From: a bacterium
Lineage (GTDB): Bacteria; Patescibacteriota; Gracilibacteria; UBA1369; GCA-2718715
Direction of reading: 5' to 3'
Length of the DNA: 64,000 nt
Assembly (NCBI GenBank): GCA_002718715.1
Contig: PBFJ01000041.1
Coordinates: 1-64,000 of the forward strand
The translations under genes and the position numbers were made by a program. How positions within the stretch are numbered: the stretch's first letter is position 1; each line of letters begins with the position of its first letter. Below are positions 40,027 through 49,689 of the stretch, in pieces. The notes beneath the pieces were generated by a model. That model did no database searches and was not told the DNA's origin. It saw only the letters and a list, made by a program, of their open reading frames with translations.

Positions 40027-40197
40027 TTTGTTAATGAGAATTTTTCAAAAGGAAATTACTCAAGATATAACTATCTATTCATTTAAAATAATTAGTTATA
40101 AAGCAAGAAATTGTCACTTTATTTTTTGTAAGGAATCTTTTTTAATTATATATTTTTGGCCCTATTCGCATAGAATTAATATAAATATTTAAAATCA

Positions 40198-41757
40198 GTG
40201 AATAGAATTTCTATCAATAAATTACGAGAACTTTATAATCAAATATCAGAAAAAAGGATAATTAAGCCAAGATTGAAAAAAGGGATTTTTAATTATTTAA
40301 ATTTATCTATTCATATTAGTAGGGATGAGAGAGATTTTGACCTTACGAATTATAAATTATTTAGAAGTCTTATTTCATCAAATCAATTAGATTTAAGAGA
40401 AATAAAAAATAATAAATCAAAAAAAATTTACGAAGACTATTTTTGTAATTTTAAGGAATTTAATTATTTATTATCAAAAGATATACCTTTTTTATTTTTA
40501 ATTGATATTTTGAAATTTATTAAACAAATGTTTGATACAATAATAATATTAATAATAAGCACTATATCGTCTTTTAAAAACTCTTTTAAGATTATTTTAT
40601 TTGGAAAGAATAAACTTATTAGAAAAAAAATTCATAGTATTTATTATTGGGAAAAAAGAGATAATTCAGCTTTGTATTATTATCCTAGTATTTTTGATGA
40701 TAGTAATAACTTAATATTCGTATCATCCTTTGCGGACAGTAAAAAATTTTTATTTTTGGGTTTATTAGGTTCTTTGAGAAATAGTAAATATATTTCTCCA
40801 GTAAAAAATTTAGATATAAAAAGTCTTATATTAAGCTTATTTCAGTTTATACATCTTTATTTAAATGATTTATCTTTAGTATTTACAAATAAGGATTGTT
40901 CATTTTTGAAATTTTGGTATGGCTGGAAAAAATGTTCAGAAATTTTTTATAGTATTCTCATCTATAATTCCATTTTTGAATTAGTTAAAAATTCCTATGA
41001 ATGTGAATTCATCTCTTGGCATGAGAATCAAGTCTCTAATCGTGCATTTTCATTGGCAGTATCAAATGCAATAAAAAAGTTTAATTGTAAATCAACTTTA
41101 TCTACATATAATGGTTCTCCAATTTCACAACGAAATAAAAGGCAATTTTTCCCTACTAAAGATGAATTAAGAATAGGTTTTTGGGGTAAAAAATATTATG
41201 TACAAGATAAAGAATCAAAATATGAATTAGCTTCCTACTTAAATAAAAAAAAGATCAAAATAGATTTACAAATTGTTCCTGAAAATATGATTAGAATTCA
41301 AAATGATAAATTTGAAGGTTTTAAAAAAGTTAAATTAATTAGAGAAATTACAATATTTACTCATGACTCATATTGGGATCTTCTGGCATGTTTATCAGGA
41401 GTAATTAATTTTAGAAATGATTTTCATAAAAAAAATTGTTCAACAATTAAAGAAAATAACTTAATATATATAAGGCTTCATCCTTGCTTAATTAAAAAAG
41501 AAGCATTAAAAAGAATATTGAGTATGCAAGAGATTTCTACAAACTACAGATTCGAATTTATAAGTAATAATAGTGAATCAATTATGGATTCAATTAAAAA
41601 AAGTTCATTTTGTTTTTTTGGATTATCATCATATATTAATTTAGCGATTTCTCTTAATTCAAATGTAATTTCAGTTGATACAAATCATATTGATAAATCT
41701 CCAATAAATTCAAAATTCTTAAGTACTAGAAAATTTCTAGTTTCTAATCCATGGTAA
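40198..41757 (+). CDS. Hypothetical surface-carbohydrate biosynthesis protein (possible GT-B-like transferase)
   Basis: 519-aa ORF with GTG start; FISWHENQVSNRAFSLAV and a C-terminal FFGLSSYINLAISLNSNVISVDT region reminiscent of GT-B C-termini. Confidence 0.5.
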   Translation: MNRISINKLRELYNQISEKRIIKPRLKKGIFNYLNLSIHISRDERDFDLTNYKLFRSLISSNQLDLREIKNNKSKKIYEDYFCNFKEFNYLLSKDIPFLFLIDILKFIKQMFDTIIILIISTISSFKNSFKIILFGKNKLIRKKIHSIYYWEKRDNSALYYYPSIFDDSNNLIFVSSFADSKKFLFLGLLGSLRNSKYISPVKNLDIKSLILSLFQFIHLYLNDLSLVFTNKDCSFLKFWYGWKKCSEIFYSILIYNSIFELVKNSYECEFISWHENQVSNRAFSLAVSNAIKKFNCKSTLSTYNGSPISQRNKRQFFPTKDELRIGFWGKKYYVQDKESKYELASYLNKKKIKIDLQIVPENMIRIQNDKFEGFKKVKLIREITIFTHDSYWDLLACLSGVINFRNDFHKKNCSTIKENNLIYIRLHPCLIKKEALKRILSMQEISTNYRFEFISNNSESIMDSIKKSSFCFFGLSSYINLAISLNSNVISVDTNHIDKSPINSKFLSTRKFLVSNPW

Positions 41758-41763
41758 TTTTTA

Positions 41764-43512
41764 ATGAAATTTTTAAAGGATAAATCTTTTTATAAAATAC
41801 TTTCTTTATTAAGTAAAAAAAGAAAAAAACAACTTTATTTTCTTATATTTTTTTTAACTCTCAATGGTGCTTTAGAGTTTTTTTCCGTAGCATCAATAAT
41901 CCCTTTATTATCAATTATTAGTTCAGAAAATATTAGTAATTCAATTCCAATTATTGGAAAATATATTACATTGCTAAATATAAATGATCCCTCTTTAAGA
42001 TTGCTTTTTTTTACTTTATCTTTTTGTATATTTGTCTTCTCATCAACTCTTTTAAGGATATTCAATATTGCTTATATTTTTAGACTTTCTGCTAAGGTAA
42101 ATATTGATATAAGTAATTTAATATTTAGAAATAACATGTATCAATCATATGCAAAATATACAAATAAAAATTCATCAGAAATAATAACATTGGCTCTAGA
42201 AAAGGTTGATATAGCTACTGCATGTATTGATTCTTTATTAACAGTAATAGCGAGTACTATGCTTGGAATATCTATTATTATTTCTTTATTAATACTCAAA
42301 TGGCAGGTTGTAATGATTGGAATAATTTTTATTTATTTTTATTATTCTTTGGTTTATACAAATATAAAAAAAATGTTATATAAAGATGGAAAAATAACTT
42401 CAAGAATAATCCCACTTCGTTTGAAGGTTCTACAAGAGGGACTGGAAGGCTATAAAGATATAATTATCAATAGTTTAGAAAAAGTTTATACTAGCTTATT
42501 TTATGAATATCAATCAGTAATTAAATTAAAACAAGCAAATTTAAATTTCTTTTTGACAATTCCTAGAATTTTAATAGAAGGAATAATATTAACTATAATA
42601 GCAATTTTGGCTTATTTTTTATTTAAATCTCAACAAAATATTGCCTCTTCCATTCCCCTTATAGGTTCTTTTATTTATGCATTTCAAAGATTATTACCAC
42701 TTACCCAGCAAATTTATGCTGCTTCTGCGAATTATAAATATAAATCTACAGTAATTAATGACTTGGTAAATGATTTGGAAGAAGGTAAAAATAATCAGGC
42801 TTTATATCTTTCTAAGAAAAGAATTTATTTTAAAAAAAAGCTACTTTTTAAAGGTATCAAATTTGGTTTTAAAAATAAAAATAATGTACTAAATAATATA
42901 AATATTAGAATTGATAAAGGAGATATAATAGGAATTTATGGAGAGACTGGAAGTGGAAAAAGTACTTTATTAAATATTATTATGGGTTTAGTTTCTCCTT
43001 CTAGTGGGAATATAAAAATAGATAATATTGATATTTCGAATGAAAATTCTCTCGTTAATTGGACAATAAATTTTGCCCATGTTCCACAAAATATTTTTTT
43101 AAAAGAAGCTACTATTGAAGAAAATATAGCGTTTGGAGAAGAAAAGGAAAATATAGACTTTGAATTGTTAGTTAAGGCCGCTAAGGTTGCACATATTTAT
43201 TCTTTTATTAAAAATACTGATAAGGGGTTTAAAACACTTGTTGGAGAAAGGGGGATACTTTTGAGTGGAGGTCAAAGGCAAAGAATTGCGATAGCTAGAG
43301 CAATTTATAAGTCAAGAAATATCTTAGTTTTAGATGAAGCAACCAGCGCTCTTGATGATTCTACTGAAGAAAAGATTCTTAGATCTATTTTGGATATGTA
43401 TAGGAACTTAACAATAATAATGGTTACTCATAGAACTAGCACACTCAAAAATTGTAATCGTATTTTTAAAGTTCAAAATGGAAAGATAATTGAAGAAAAA
43501 AAAGTTACATAG
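41764..43512 (+). CDS. ABC exporter, fused membrane + ATPase domains (MsbA/PglK-like flippase candidate)
   Basis: N-terminal TM segments; Walker A YGETGSGKSTLL; signature LSGGQRQRIAIARAI; Walker B ILVLDEATSALD. Confidence 0.93.
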   Translation: MKFLKDKSFYKILSLLSKKRKKQLYFLIFFLTLNGALEFFSVASIIPLLSIISSENISNSIPIIGKYITLLNINDPSLRLLFFTLSFCIFVFSSTLLRIFNIAYIFRLSAKVNIDISNLIFRNNMYQSYAKYTNKNSSEIITLALEKVDIATACIDSLLTVIASTMLGISIIISLLILKWQVVMIGIIFIYFYYSLVYTNIKKMLYKDGKITSRIIPLRLKVLQEGLEGYKDIIINSLEKVYTSLFYEYQSVIKLKQANLNFFLTIPRILIEGIILTIIAILAYFLFKSQQNIASSIPLIGSFIYAFQRLLPLTQQIYAASANYKYKSTVINDLVNDLEEGKNNQALYLSKKRIYFKKKLLFKGIKFGFKNKNNVLNNINIRIDKGDIIGIYGETGSGKSTLLNIIMGLVSPSSGNIKIDNIDISNENSLVNWTINFAHVPQNIFLKEATIEENIAFGEEKENIDFELLVKAAKVAHIYSFIKNTDKGFKTLVGERGILLSGGQRQRIAIARAIYKSRNILVLDEATSALDDSTEEKILRSILDMYRNLTIIMVTHRTSTLKNCNRIFKVQNGKIIEEKKVT

Positions 43513-43601
43513 AAGAATTTATAACTCTTACTTTTATATGGGTAAAATAGATAATAAATTCAAATTTATTTATTTAAAATTAAAAATTTATATTTAATTT
43601 T

Positions 43602-44588
43602 ATGAGTTTTATTAATCACGAACAGAAATTTGTAGTTTTTGGATCTACCGGTATGGTTGGCAGCTCTATCCTTAGGATATTAACAAATAAAGGGTATAAA
43701 AGAATTTTTAATCCAACTAGAAAGGAATTAAACCTGCTTGATATGAATTCTGTTGAATCATGGTTTAATAAGCATAAACCTGATGTTGTAATATTGTGTG
43801 CAGCTAAAGTTGGTGGGATTCATGCTAATAATTCCCATCCAGCAGACTTTATTCTGGAAAATTTAAAAATTCAAACAAATGTTATTGATGCATCTTGGAA
43901 ATTTAATGTAAAAAAATTTTTATTTTTAGGAAGTAGTTGTATTTATCCAAAACATGCTAATCAACCTATTATTGAAGAGGAATTACTTAAAGGTGAATTA
44001 GAACTAACAAATCAGTGGTATGCTATTGCTAAGATCTCTGGAATTAAGCTCTGCGAAGCATTAAAAAAACAATATGGTTTTAATGCAATAAGTTTGATGC
44101 CTACAAATTTGTATGGTCCAGGAGATAATTATGATGAAATAAATAGTCACGTTCTAGCAAGTTTTATAAGACGTTTTTATAAAGCTAAAATGGAAAAATC
44201 AGAAAAAGTTATTTGCTGGGGATCTGGTAATCCTATGAGAGAATTTTTGCATGTAGATGATTTGGGAAATGCAATTTTATTTGTTTTGGAGAATTGGGAT
44301 ATAAATGGTGATTTTATTCCTTTGGATTTAAATGGTGAACCTCTCTCTTTTTTAAATGTTGGGACTGGAAAGGATATTTCAATTAAAGAACTAGCAAATC
44401 TAGTTGCAGAAATTATAGGATTTAAAGGAACAATTAAATGGGATAAATCTATGCCTGATGGCACACCAAGGAAGTTACTAGATATTAGCAGGTTAAAAAA
44501 TTTAGGTTGGAGTCCAAAAATTAATTTTAAGGATGGTTTGAAATCAACTATTGAGAGTTTTGAAAGACAATCAAAAAGCAAAAATTAA
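43602..44588 (+). CDS. fcl: GDP-L-fucose synthase-like epimerase/reductase
   Basis: FVVFGSTGMVGSSIL; CAAKVGGIHANNSHPADFILENLKIQTNVIDASW; SSCIYPKHANQPI; YAIAKISGIKLCEAL; VGTGKDISIKELANLV. Confidence 0.92.
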   Translation: MSFINHEQKFVVFGSTGMVGSSILRILTNKGYKRIFNPTRKELNLLDMNSVESWFNKHKPDVVILCAAKVGGIHANNSHPADFILENLKIQTNVIDASWKFNVKKFLFLGSSCIYPKHANQPIIEEELLKGELELTNQWYAIAKISGIKLCEALKKQYGFNAISLMPTNLYGPGDNYDEINSHVLASFIRRFYKAKMEKSEKVICWGSGNPMREFLHVDDLGNAILFVLENWDINGDFIPLDLNGEPLSFLNVGTGKDISIKELANLVAEIIGFKGTIKWDKSMPDGTPRKLLDISRLKNLGWSPKINFKDGLKSTIESFERQSKSKN

Positions 44589-44610
44589 TTTTTTTAATTC
44601 AAACATTTAA

Positions 44611-45483
44611 TTATTTTCTACTTACTATATTTAACAAAAGGCTTATCCTGTTTGATGTGAAAAATTTTATTTCTTTTAAGCTTATAGGAAAGTATATCAA
44701 GTCCTTTTTATGAGTCGATATAGGATGTCTATTAAGTAGTTTGCTTCTATTAGTTAATTTATCTGAATAATTGGAACCTCTAATTCCTAAATGAATATAT
44801 TTAAAATATTTTTTTAAAACTCTATTCGATCTTTGATTGAAACTACTTTTATTGCCAAACGGATAAGCAAAATGATTAATTGGAATATTCAATTTTTTAA
44901 AAATATCAATACCCTCCTTAATTATTTTTTTAATTTGATTTTCGTTTAATTCACTAAAGTTTTCATGATTGAAACCATGCATGCCAATTGTATGGCCAAG
45001 TTTTTGAATCTTTACAATATGTTCTTTTGATAATGGGATAAATTGACTTTTTAAATTATAGATTAATCTTTCATCATAATTGGGATATAAAATTTGGAAA
45101 AATTCTTGATTTTTATTTTTTTTATCTTTTAGCAAGCATGGAATTATAAAAAATATTGCTTTAATATTTAAGGGTTTTAAAACTTTTTCGGCAAATTCAA
45201 GATTGTTATAAAAGCCATCATCAAGAGTTAATAAAGAGTATGATTGGTCAGTGTATTTTTTATTGAAAAAATTATCAATATTTTCTGGGTTTAAAAATTT
45301 TTCTTGAGAATCTATCTTTTTAAGAATTGATTTATAATGAGAGAAATAATTTTCTTGAGTGCTATGAAGATTATAAATAGTTAATCTTGATTTTTTGTAT
45401 TTCTCTTTAATTAAAAAAATCTTGGGGAAAACAACCCCTAGAAAATCTGATATATTGATAATTATTTTTCTTAATAATAACAT
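44611..45483 (-). CDS. Polysaccharide deacetylase family protein
   Basis: YSLLTLDDGFYNN; GHTIGMHGFNHENFSEL; FAYPFGNKSSFN (NodB-like motifs). Confidence 0.85.
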   Translation of the reverse strand: MLLLRKIIINISDFLGVVFPKIFLIKEKYKKSRLTIYNLHSTQENYFSHYKSILKKIDSQEKFLNPENIDNFFNKKYTDQSYSLLTLDDGFYNNLEFAEKVLKPLNIKAIFFIIPCLLKDKKNKNQEFFQILYPNYDERLIYNLKSQFIPLSKEHIVKIQKLGHTIGMHGFNHENFSELNENQIKKIIKEGIDIFKKLNIPINHFAYPFGNKSSFNQRSNRVLKKYFKYIHLGIRGSNYSDKLTNRSKLLNRHPISTHKKDLIYFPISLKEIKFFTSNRISLLLNIVSRK

Positions 45484-45490
45484 TTAAAAT

Positions 45491-46843
45491 TTAAAAAATA
45501 TTAAGTCTTTTTGATAAATCTGAGCAAAAAATATTCTTAGGATCCATTTTGCTTTTTACTTCTCTCCATTCATTAAGTCTTGGGTAAGTGCTCTTAAACA
45601 TTTCAGAAGACTGCATTGAGTCCTTCGCTAAATATATTCTTCCTCCAGCGCTAAGAACCTTCGCATCAAGTTTTAATAAAGTTTGATTAAGATTGCTAAG
45701 ATATAAAGGAAAATCTATAGCTAAAGTCCATCCTTTAATTGGAAAAGATAAAAATGCTTTATTTCCAGGGCCAAATTTTTTTAGAACAGTTAAGAAACTA
45801 GGGGTACTAATTTTCTTTGTTATTTCTAAAATTTCAAAGATAGTCTTATATTCATTCTCAGGTACAACGAACTGATACTGTATAAATCCTTTCGATCCAT
45901 AAAACTTGTTCCAATTCTTTATACCATCAAGTGGATGAAAAAAGTTACTTATGGACTTAATTTCATCTTTTTGTTCTTTTGGTGTTTTTCTAAACCAAAC
46001 TTCATTAAATGCTTTTACTGTAAATTTATTAAGTAATCTAAATGGCAGAATAGATGGAGCTGAAGCAATTGATTTTGAATGATAAGATAATATATTTTTA
46101 TTAGGATCTTTTTTTAAAAGATCACTATCATCTGCATGATTACCAACCGTTAATACTCCTCTATTTTTTTGACTTAGACTATCTACCCAGGCAACAATAT
46201 ATTGGTAATTATCTTGAGAATTTGTCATTGCATCCATAAGATCATCTAGATCTTTATATTTGTATGTATTTGCTTTCATTTTTGAAGTTTTTATTGGTAT
46301 TAGAGAAAAAGTAGCTTCTATAATTACGCCAGTTAATCCCATTCCACCTATGGTCGCCCAAAACTGATTCTTTATTTCAATAGTTTCATTATTATTTGAA
46401 GAAAGTTTTTTTAAATTACCCAATCCATCTATTAGAAGTATTTCTTTGATGTGATTGCCAAAACTCCCATTTAAATGATGATTTTTACCATGAACATCTG
46501 AAGCTATTGCTCCCCCAATAGTAACGTTTCTTGTGCCAGGTGAAACGGGAATGAAGAATCCCTCTGGGATGATTTTTTTTAAAAGCGAATCAATACTTAC
46601 CCCACTTCCTGCAGTTATAAATCCTTCTTTTTTATTTAAATAAATATGATCAAAGTCATGTAAACTAAAAACTGATTCATTTTTAAGTTGAGCAGCATCC
46701 CCATAAGAACGCCCAAGACCTCTTGCTAAAAGCGAGTTTTTATTAGAATTGACTATTATATTTTCTAATTGCTCAAATTTATTTGGTTTTAATATTCTTA
46801 CATTTGCTGGATTATGTAGACCCCAACCACTAATTAAATTCAT
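45491..46843 (-). CDS. FAD-linked oxidase, decaprenylphosphoryl-beta-D-ribose oxidase (DprE1)-like
   Basis: LARGLGRSYGDAAQ; PVSPGTRNVTIGGAIASDVHGKNHHLNGSFG; C-terminal AGGRIYLAKDSMQSSEMFKSTYPRLNEWREVKSKMDPKNIFCSDLSKRL. Confidence 0.88.
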   Translation of the reverse strand: MNLISGWGLHNPANVRILKPNKFEQLENIIVNSNKNSLLARGLGRSYGDAAQLKNESVFSLHDFDHIYLNKKEGFITAGSGVSIDSLLKKIIPEGFFIPVSPGTRNVTIGGAIASDVHGKNHHLNGSFGNHIKEILLIDGLGNLKKLSSNNNETIEIKNQFWATIGGMGLTGVIIEATFSLIPIKTSKMKANTYKYKDLDDLMDAMTNSQDNYQYIVAWVDSLSQKNRGVLTVGNHADDSDLLKKDPNKNILSYHSKSIASAPSILPFRLLNKFTVKAFNEVWFRKTPKEQKDEIKSISNFFHPLDGIKNWNKFYGSKGFIQYQFVVPENEYKTIFEILEITKKISTPSFLTVLKKFGPGNKAFLSFPIKGWTLAIDFPLYLSNLNQTLLKLDAKVLSAGGRIYLAKDSMQSSEMFKSTYPRLNEWREVKSKMDPKNIFCSDLSKRLNIF

Positions 46844-46866
46844 CTTTTCTTTAAATTTTATAATTT

Positions 46867-47595
46867 TTATAGCTTTGAAGCATATTTTCTAGGTAAATGA
46901 CGAATAAAAAACATAATTATACTCCACCACCAAGGTAAGTATTCAATCCCTCTTTTTTGAGGATTACGCATTAAATAATCTGCAACTTTATTAGTAGATA
47001 TACAAAGAAAATTTGGAGCTCCTATTGCCATCCGAGTGGAAATGAATCCTGATTTTATTATACGGACAGAGAACGGCTTTTTTTCACATCTAAGTAATAT
47101 GCCCTCACAGAAGGTTGATAATGCAGCTTTTGCTGCGCCATAATGATAATTAGAGGGTCTTCCTCTATCAGATGCAACAGATGTAAAAACCCAAAGACTT
47201 CCGAATTTTTCAAAACGTTTTTCGTTTGTTATTTCTGTTAACCAAGGTAATAATCCAAGATAGTTAACATAATTAATTTTTAATGCTTCAGTAATATTTT
47301 TCTTAGCCAAATCTGGATTACCAAGAGTACCAGCTGTAATTAAATAAAGATCATATAAGTCAACTTTAGGTTTGAAACTTTTTTCTGGATAACAATTAAA
47401 AATTAGATCATTTTTCTCTTGAGTTACATTAGCTCTATAAACATCTTTGAGTATATGGAATAGCTCTAAATTACTATCTAAATCTCTGCAAACTAAATGA
47501 AATTTTTCACATCCCTTTTGGGCTAATTTTATACAGATTGATTTTGCAACGGCACTTGTACTTCCAATTATTAATGCGCTTTTAAAATACTTCAT
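46867..47595 (-). CDS. SDR oxidoreductase, DprE2-like
   Basis: ALIIGSTSAVAKSICIKLAQKG; FTSVASDRGRPSNYHYGAAKAALSTF (YxxxK); IIKSGFISTRM. Immediately downstream of the DprE1-like gene. Confidence 0.82.
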   Translation of the reverse strand: MKYFKSALIIGSTSAVAKSICIKLAQKGCEKFHLVCRDLDSNLELFHILKDVYRANVTQEKNDLIFNCYPEKSFKPKVDLYDLYLITAGTLGNPDLAKKNITEALKINYVNYLGLLPWLTEITNEKRFEKFGSLWVFTSVASDRGRPSNYHYGAAKAALSTFCEGILLRCEKKPFSVRIIKSGFISTRMAIGAPNFLCISTNKVADYLMRNPQKRGIEYLPWWWSIIMFFIRHLPRKYASKL

Positions 47596-47684
47596 TCAAA
47601 GATTTGATATTAAATATCTTTTTTAATTTACCATTACATTTAAATTAAATAAAATAATTTTATTCATTTTAACTTTTACAATTT

Positions 47685-49271
47685 TTAATTAGATCCAATT
47701 TTATTATTTGAATTGAAATGCCTTTTTAAATTTATTGAAATAATTATTGATAATGCAGTTATACTCCATATTGTTATTAATCTTCTAAGAATAGAAATAG
47801 TTAATGCGCTCATTCCAGATAGTCCTTCTTGTTGAAGCAAAATTGTTGAAGTAACTTCATTAACTCCTAAACCTCCAGGTAAACCTGATAAAACCCCCAG
47901 CATTCCAGATATAAAATATATAATTATCGCATCAGATAAAGTTATTGAAGCTGGAGAAATTACATATACAAGCAACCATAGAATTAAAGCTTCAATACCC
48001 CATAAATAAAAACTTGTAAAAAGTGAAAAAATAAAAGTTTTAAAAGGTTTTTCTTTGGGGATATATTTCTTTAAATCATCCCAATATTTTGTAAAAAATT
48101 GGAAAAAATTTTTTTTTAAAAAAATTAAAATTATTAAAATCATACAAATTAAAAAAATTAAATATTCAAATCTTATAAATAAAAATAAATTTATTAATTG
48201 TTGATATTTAACATAAATAAAATTTGGAGATAAAATACATAACCAAATCAGCACAGATAGAAGATCAAAAAATCTTTCTATGAAAAATACAGGGAATAAT
48301 TTTTTTATTGGATATCCTAAATATTTATTTAAGAGCTGAACTCTAGAAATTTCACCAATTTTCCCAGGAGTTGCGGTAAGTGCAAAACCACTAAACCACC
48401 ACATGAAATCTTTAATATTAAAATTTCCTATTGATAATGAGTTAAGTATAATTCTCCAACGTAGATATCTACCTAAATAACTTAAGCCGAGTATGAAATA
48501 CAGAAGAGGTAGCCATGATATTAATTTAATTATTGAAGCTTTTAAATCAGTAACTTGTACTACATCTAAATTTAAAAGTTTATTAATGCCAAAAATAAAA
48601 ATAAATATTGAAACAATAATGAAAATATTACTCTCATAATTATTTTCTTTATATTTATTAGGTTTATTTTTAAAACTACGAAAATGAGGGTATGAACTTG
48701 CCTCAAGAAGTTCTTTGTCGCCAAAGCTATCACCATATACCTCTAAATCCTTTGGTTCTGGCATATATCCAAGATAATCTCGTAAACGATTCACTTTTTC
48801 TGCTCCTTTGCAGTTGGGGGTTTTCAATACAAATTTTTCTTTACTTTTAATTTTTAAAATGTCATTGCATTCAGTAGCAATAAGCTCAACATTAAAATAA
48901 CTAGATAAAGATGAAATTATAGGTTTAGGAGAAGCACTAATTATTAAAATTCTGTGTCCTTTATTTTTGTGCCATTTTAATCTTTCCATAGCGGCTGGTT
49001 TAATAAGCCTTTTTAAGATAATAGGAAGTTTTTTTAAGAGTACTTTTTTTCTTTTTGCGATAGTACTAGAATTAATGGCTTTGTTAATTAAAGTTTCTTT
49101 TAATTTGGTAGAAAAATCTTTTTCAAAAATAAATTTAAATAACTTTGGCAAGATATAAATCAAATCTAAAATCAAACCAAATAATCCTCTTGATAAAAAA
49201 AGAAAAATTAACGTCGAATCTCCTCTTATAAGAGTCTTATCACAATCAAAAACTACTATATATTCTCTCAT
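47685..49271 (-). CDS. Fusion: N-terminal HAD-IB phosphatase + C-terminal lysylphosphatidylglycerol synthase/UPF0104-type membrane domain
   Basis: IVVFDCDKTLIRGDST; ILIISASPKPI; EVYGDSFGDKELLEAS; then multiple TMs with ATPGKIGEISRVQLLNK and GLPGGLGVNEVTST. Confidence 0.85.
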   Translation of the reverse strand: MREYIVVFDCDKTLIRGDSTLIFLFLSRGLFGLILDLIYILPKLFKFIFEKDFSTKLKETLINKAINSSTIAKRKKVLLKKLPIILKRLIKPAAMERLKWHKNKGHRILIISASPKPIISSLSSYFNVELIATECNDILKIKSKEKFVLKTPNCKGAEKVNRLRDYLGYMPEPKDLEVYGDSFGDKELLEASSYPHFRSFKNKPNKYKENNYESNIFIIVSIFIFIFGINKLLNLDVVQVTDLKASIIKLISWLPLLYFILGLSYLGRYLRWRIILNSLSIGNFNIKDFMWWFSGFALTATPGKIGEISRVQLLNKYLGYPIKKLFPVFFIERFFDLLSVLIWLCILSPNFIYVKYQQLINLFLFIRFEYLIFLICMILIILIFLKKNFFQFFTKYWDDLKKYIPKEKPFKTFIFSLFTSFYLWGIEALILWLLVYVISPASITLSDAIIIYFISGMLGVLSGLPGGLGVNEVTSTILLQQEGLSGMSALTISILRRLITIWSITALSIIISINLKRHFNSNNKIGSN

Positions 49272-49278
49272 AATATGT

Positions 49279-49689
49279 TTATTTAAAAGTTATGTATTTA
49301 TGACCATAGAAACTTGTAAAAACTAATATTCCAAGACCACAAGTATGAGAGATAAGCTCAATAAGTAATAAATTATCAAAGAAAATCATTAACCAGTTTT
49401 TCATCAAAATACTTACGAAGAATGTTTGTAAAACAGAAATAAGATTTACAAGTGCAAATGCTGGAAAAGATTTTTTAATTGATTTGTTTGAATTTAAGAA
49501 AACATATCTTTTAGCGAGAAGAAAAGCAATAATCATACCTATCCCATATGAAATAAGTATTGCAATCTCAAATCTAAAAAAAATTGATAAAATTATCCTG
49601 CAAATGATATTTATAATTGCGGAAGTACTACCGGTAATTATAAAAAGAATAAATTGTATTTTCCCTTCTCTTTTTTTTGAATATATCAT
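49279..49689 (-). CDS. GtrA-like small membrane protein
   Basis: Four TM segments; FILFIITGSTSAIINIICRIILS; LISHTCGLGILVFTSFYGHKYITF. Confidence 0.8.
   Translation of the reverse strand: MIYSKKREGKIQFILFIITGSTSAIINIICRIILSIFFRFEIAILISYGIGMIIAFLLAKRYVFLNSNKSIKKSFPAFALVNLISVLQTFFVSILMKNWLMIFFDNLLLIELISHTCGLGILVFTSFYGHKYITFK

Noticed and set aside
44177-44581. 134-aa minus-strand ORF
   Set aside because: Antisense to fcl, which has clear family motifs; spurious open frame.
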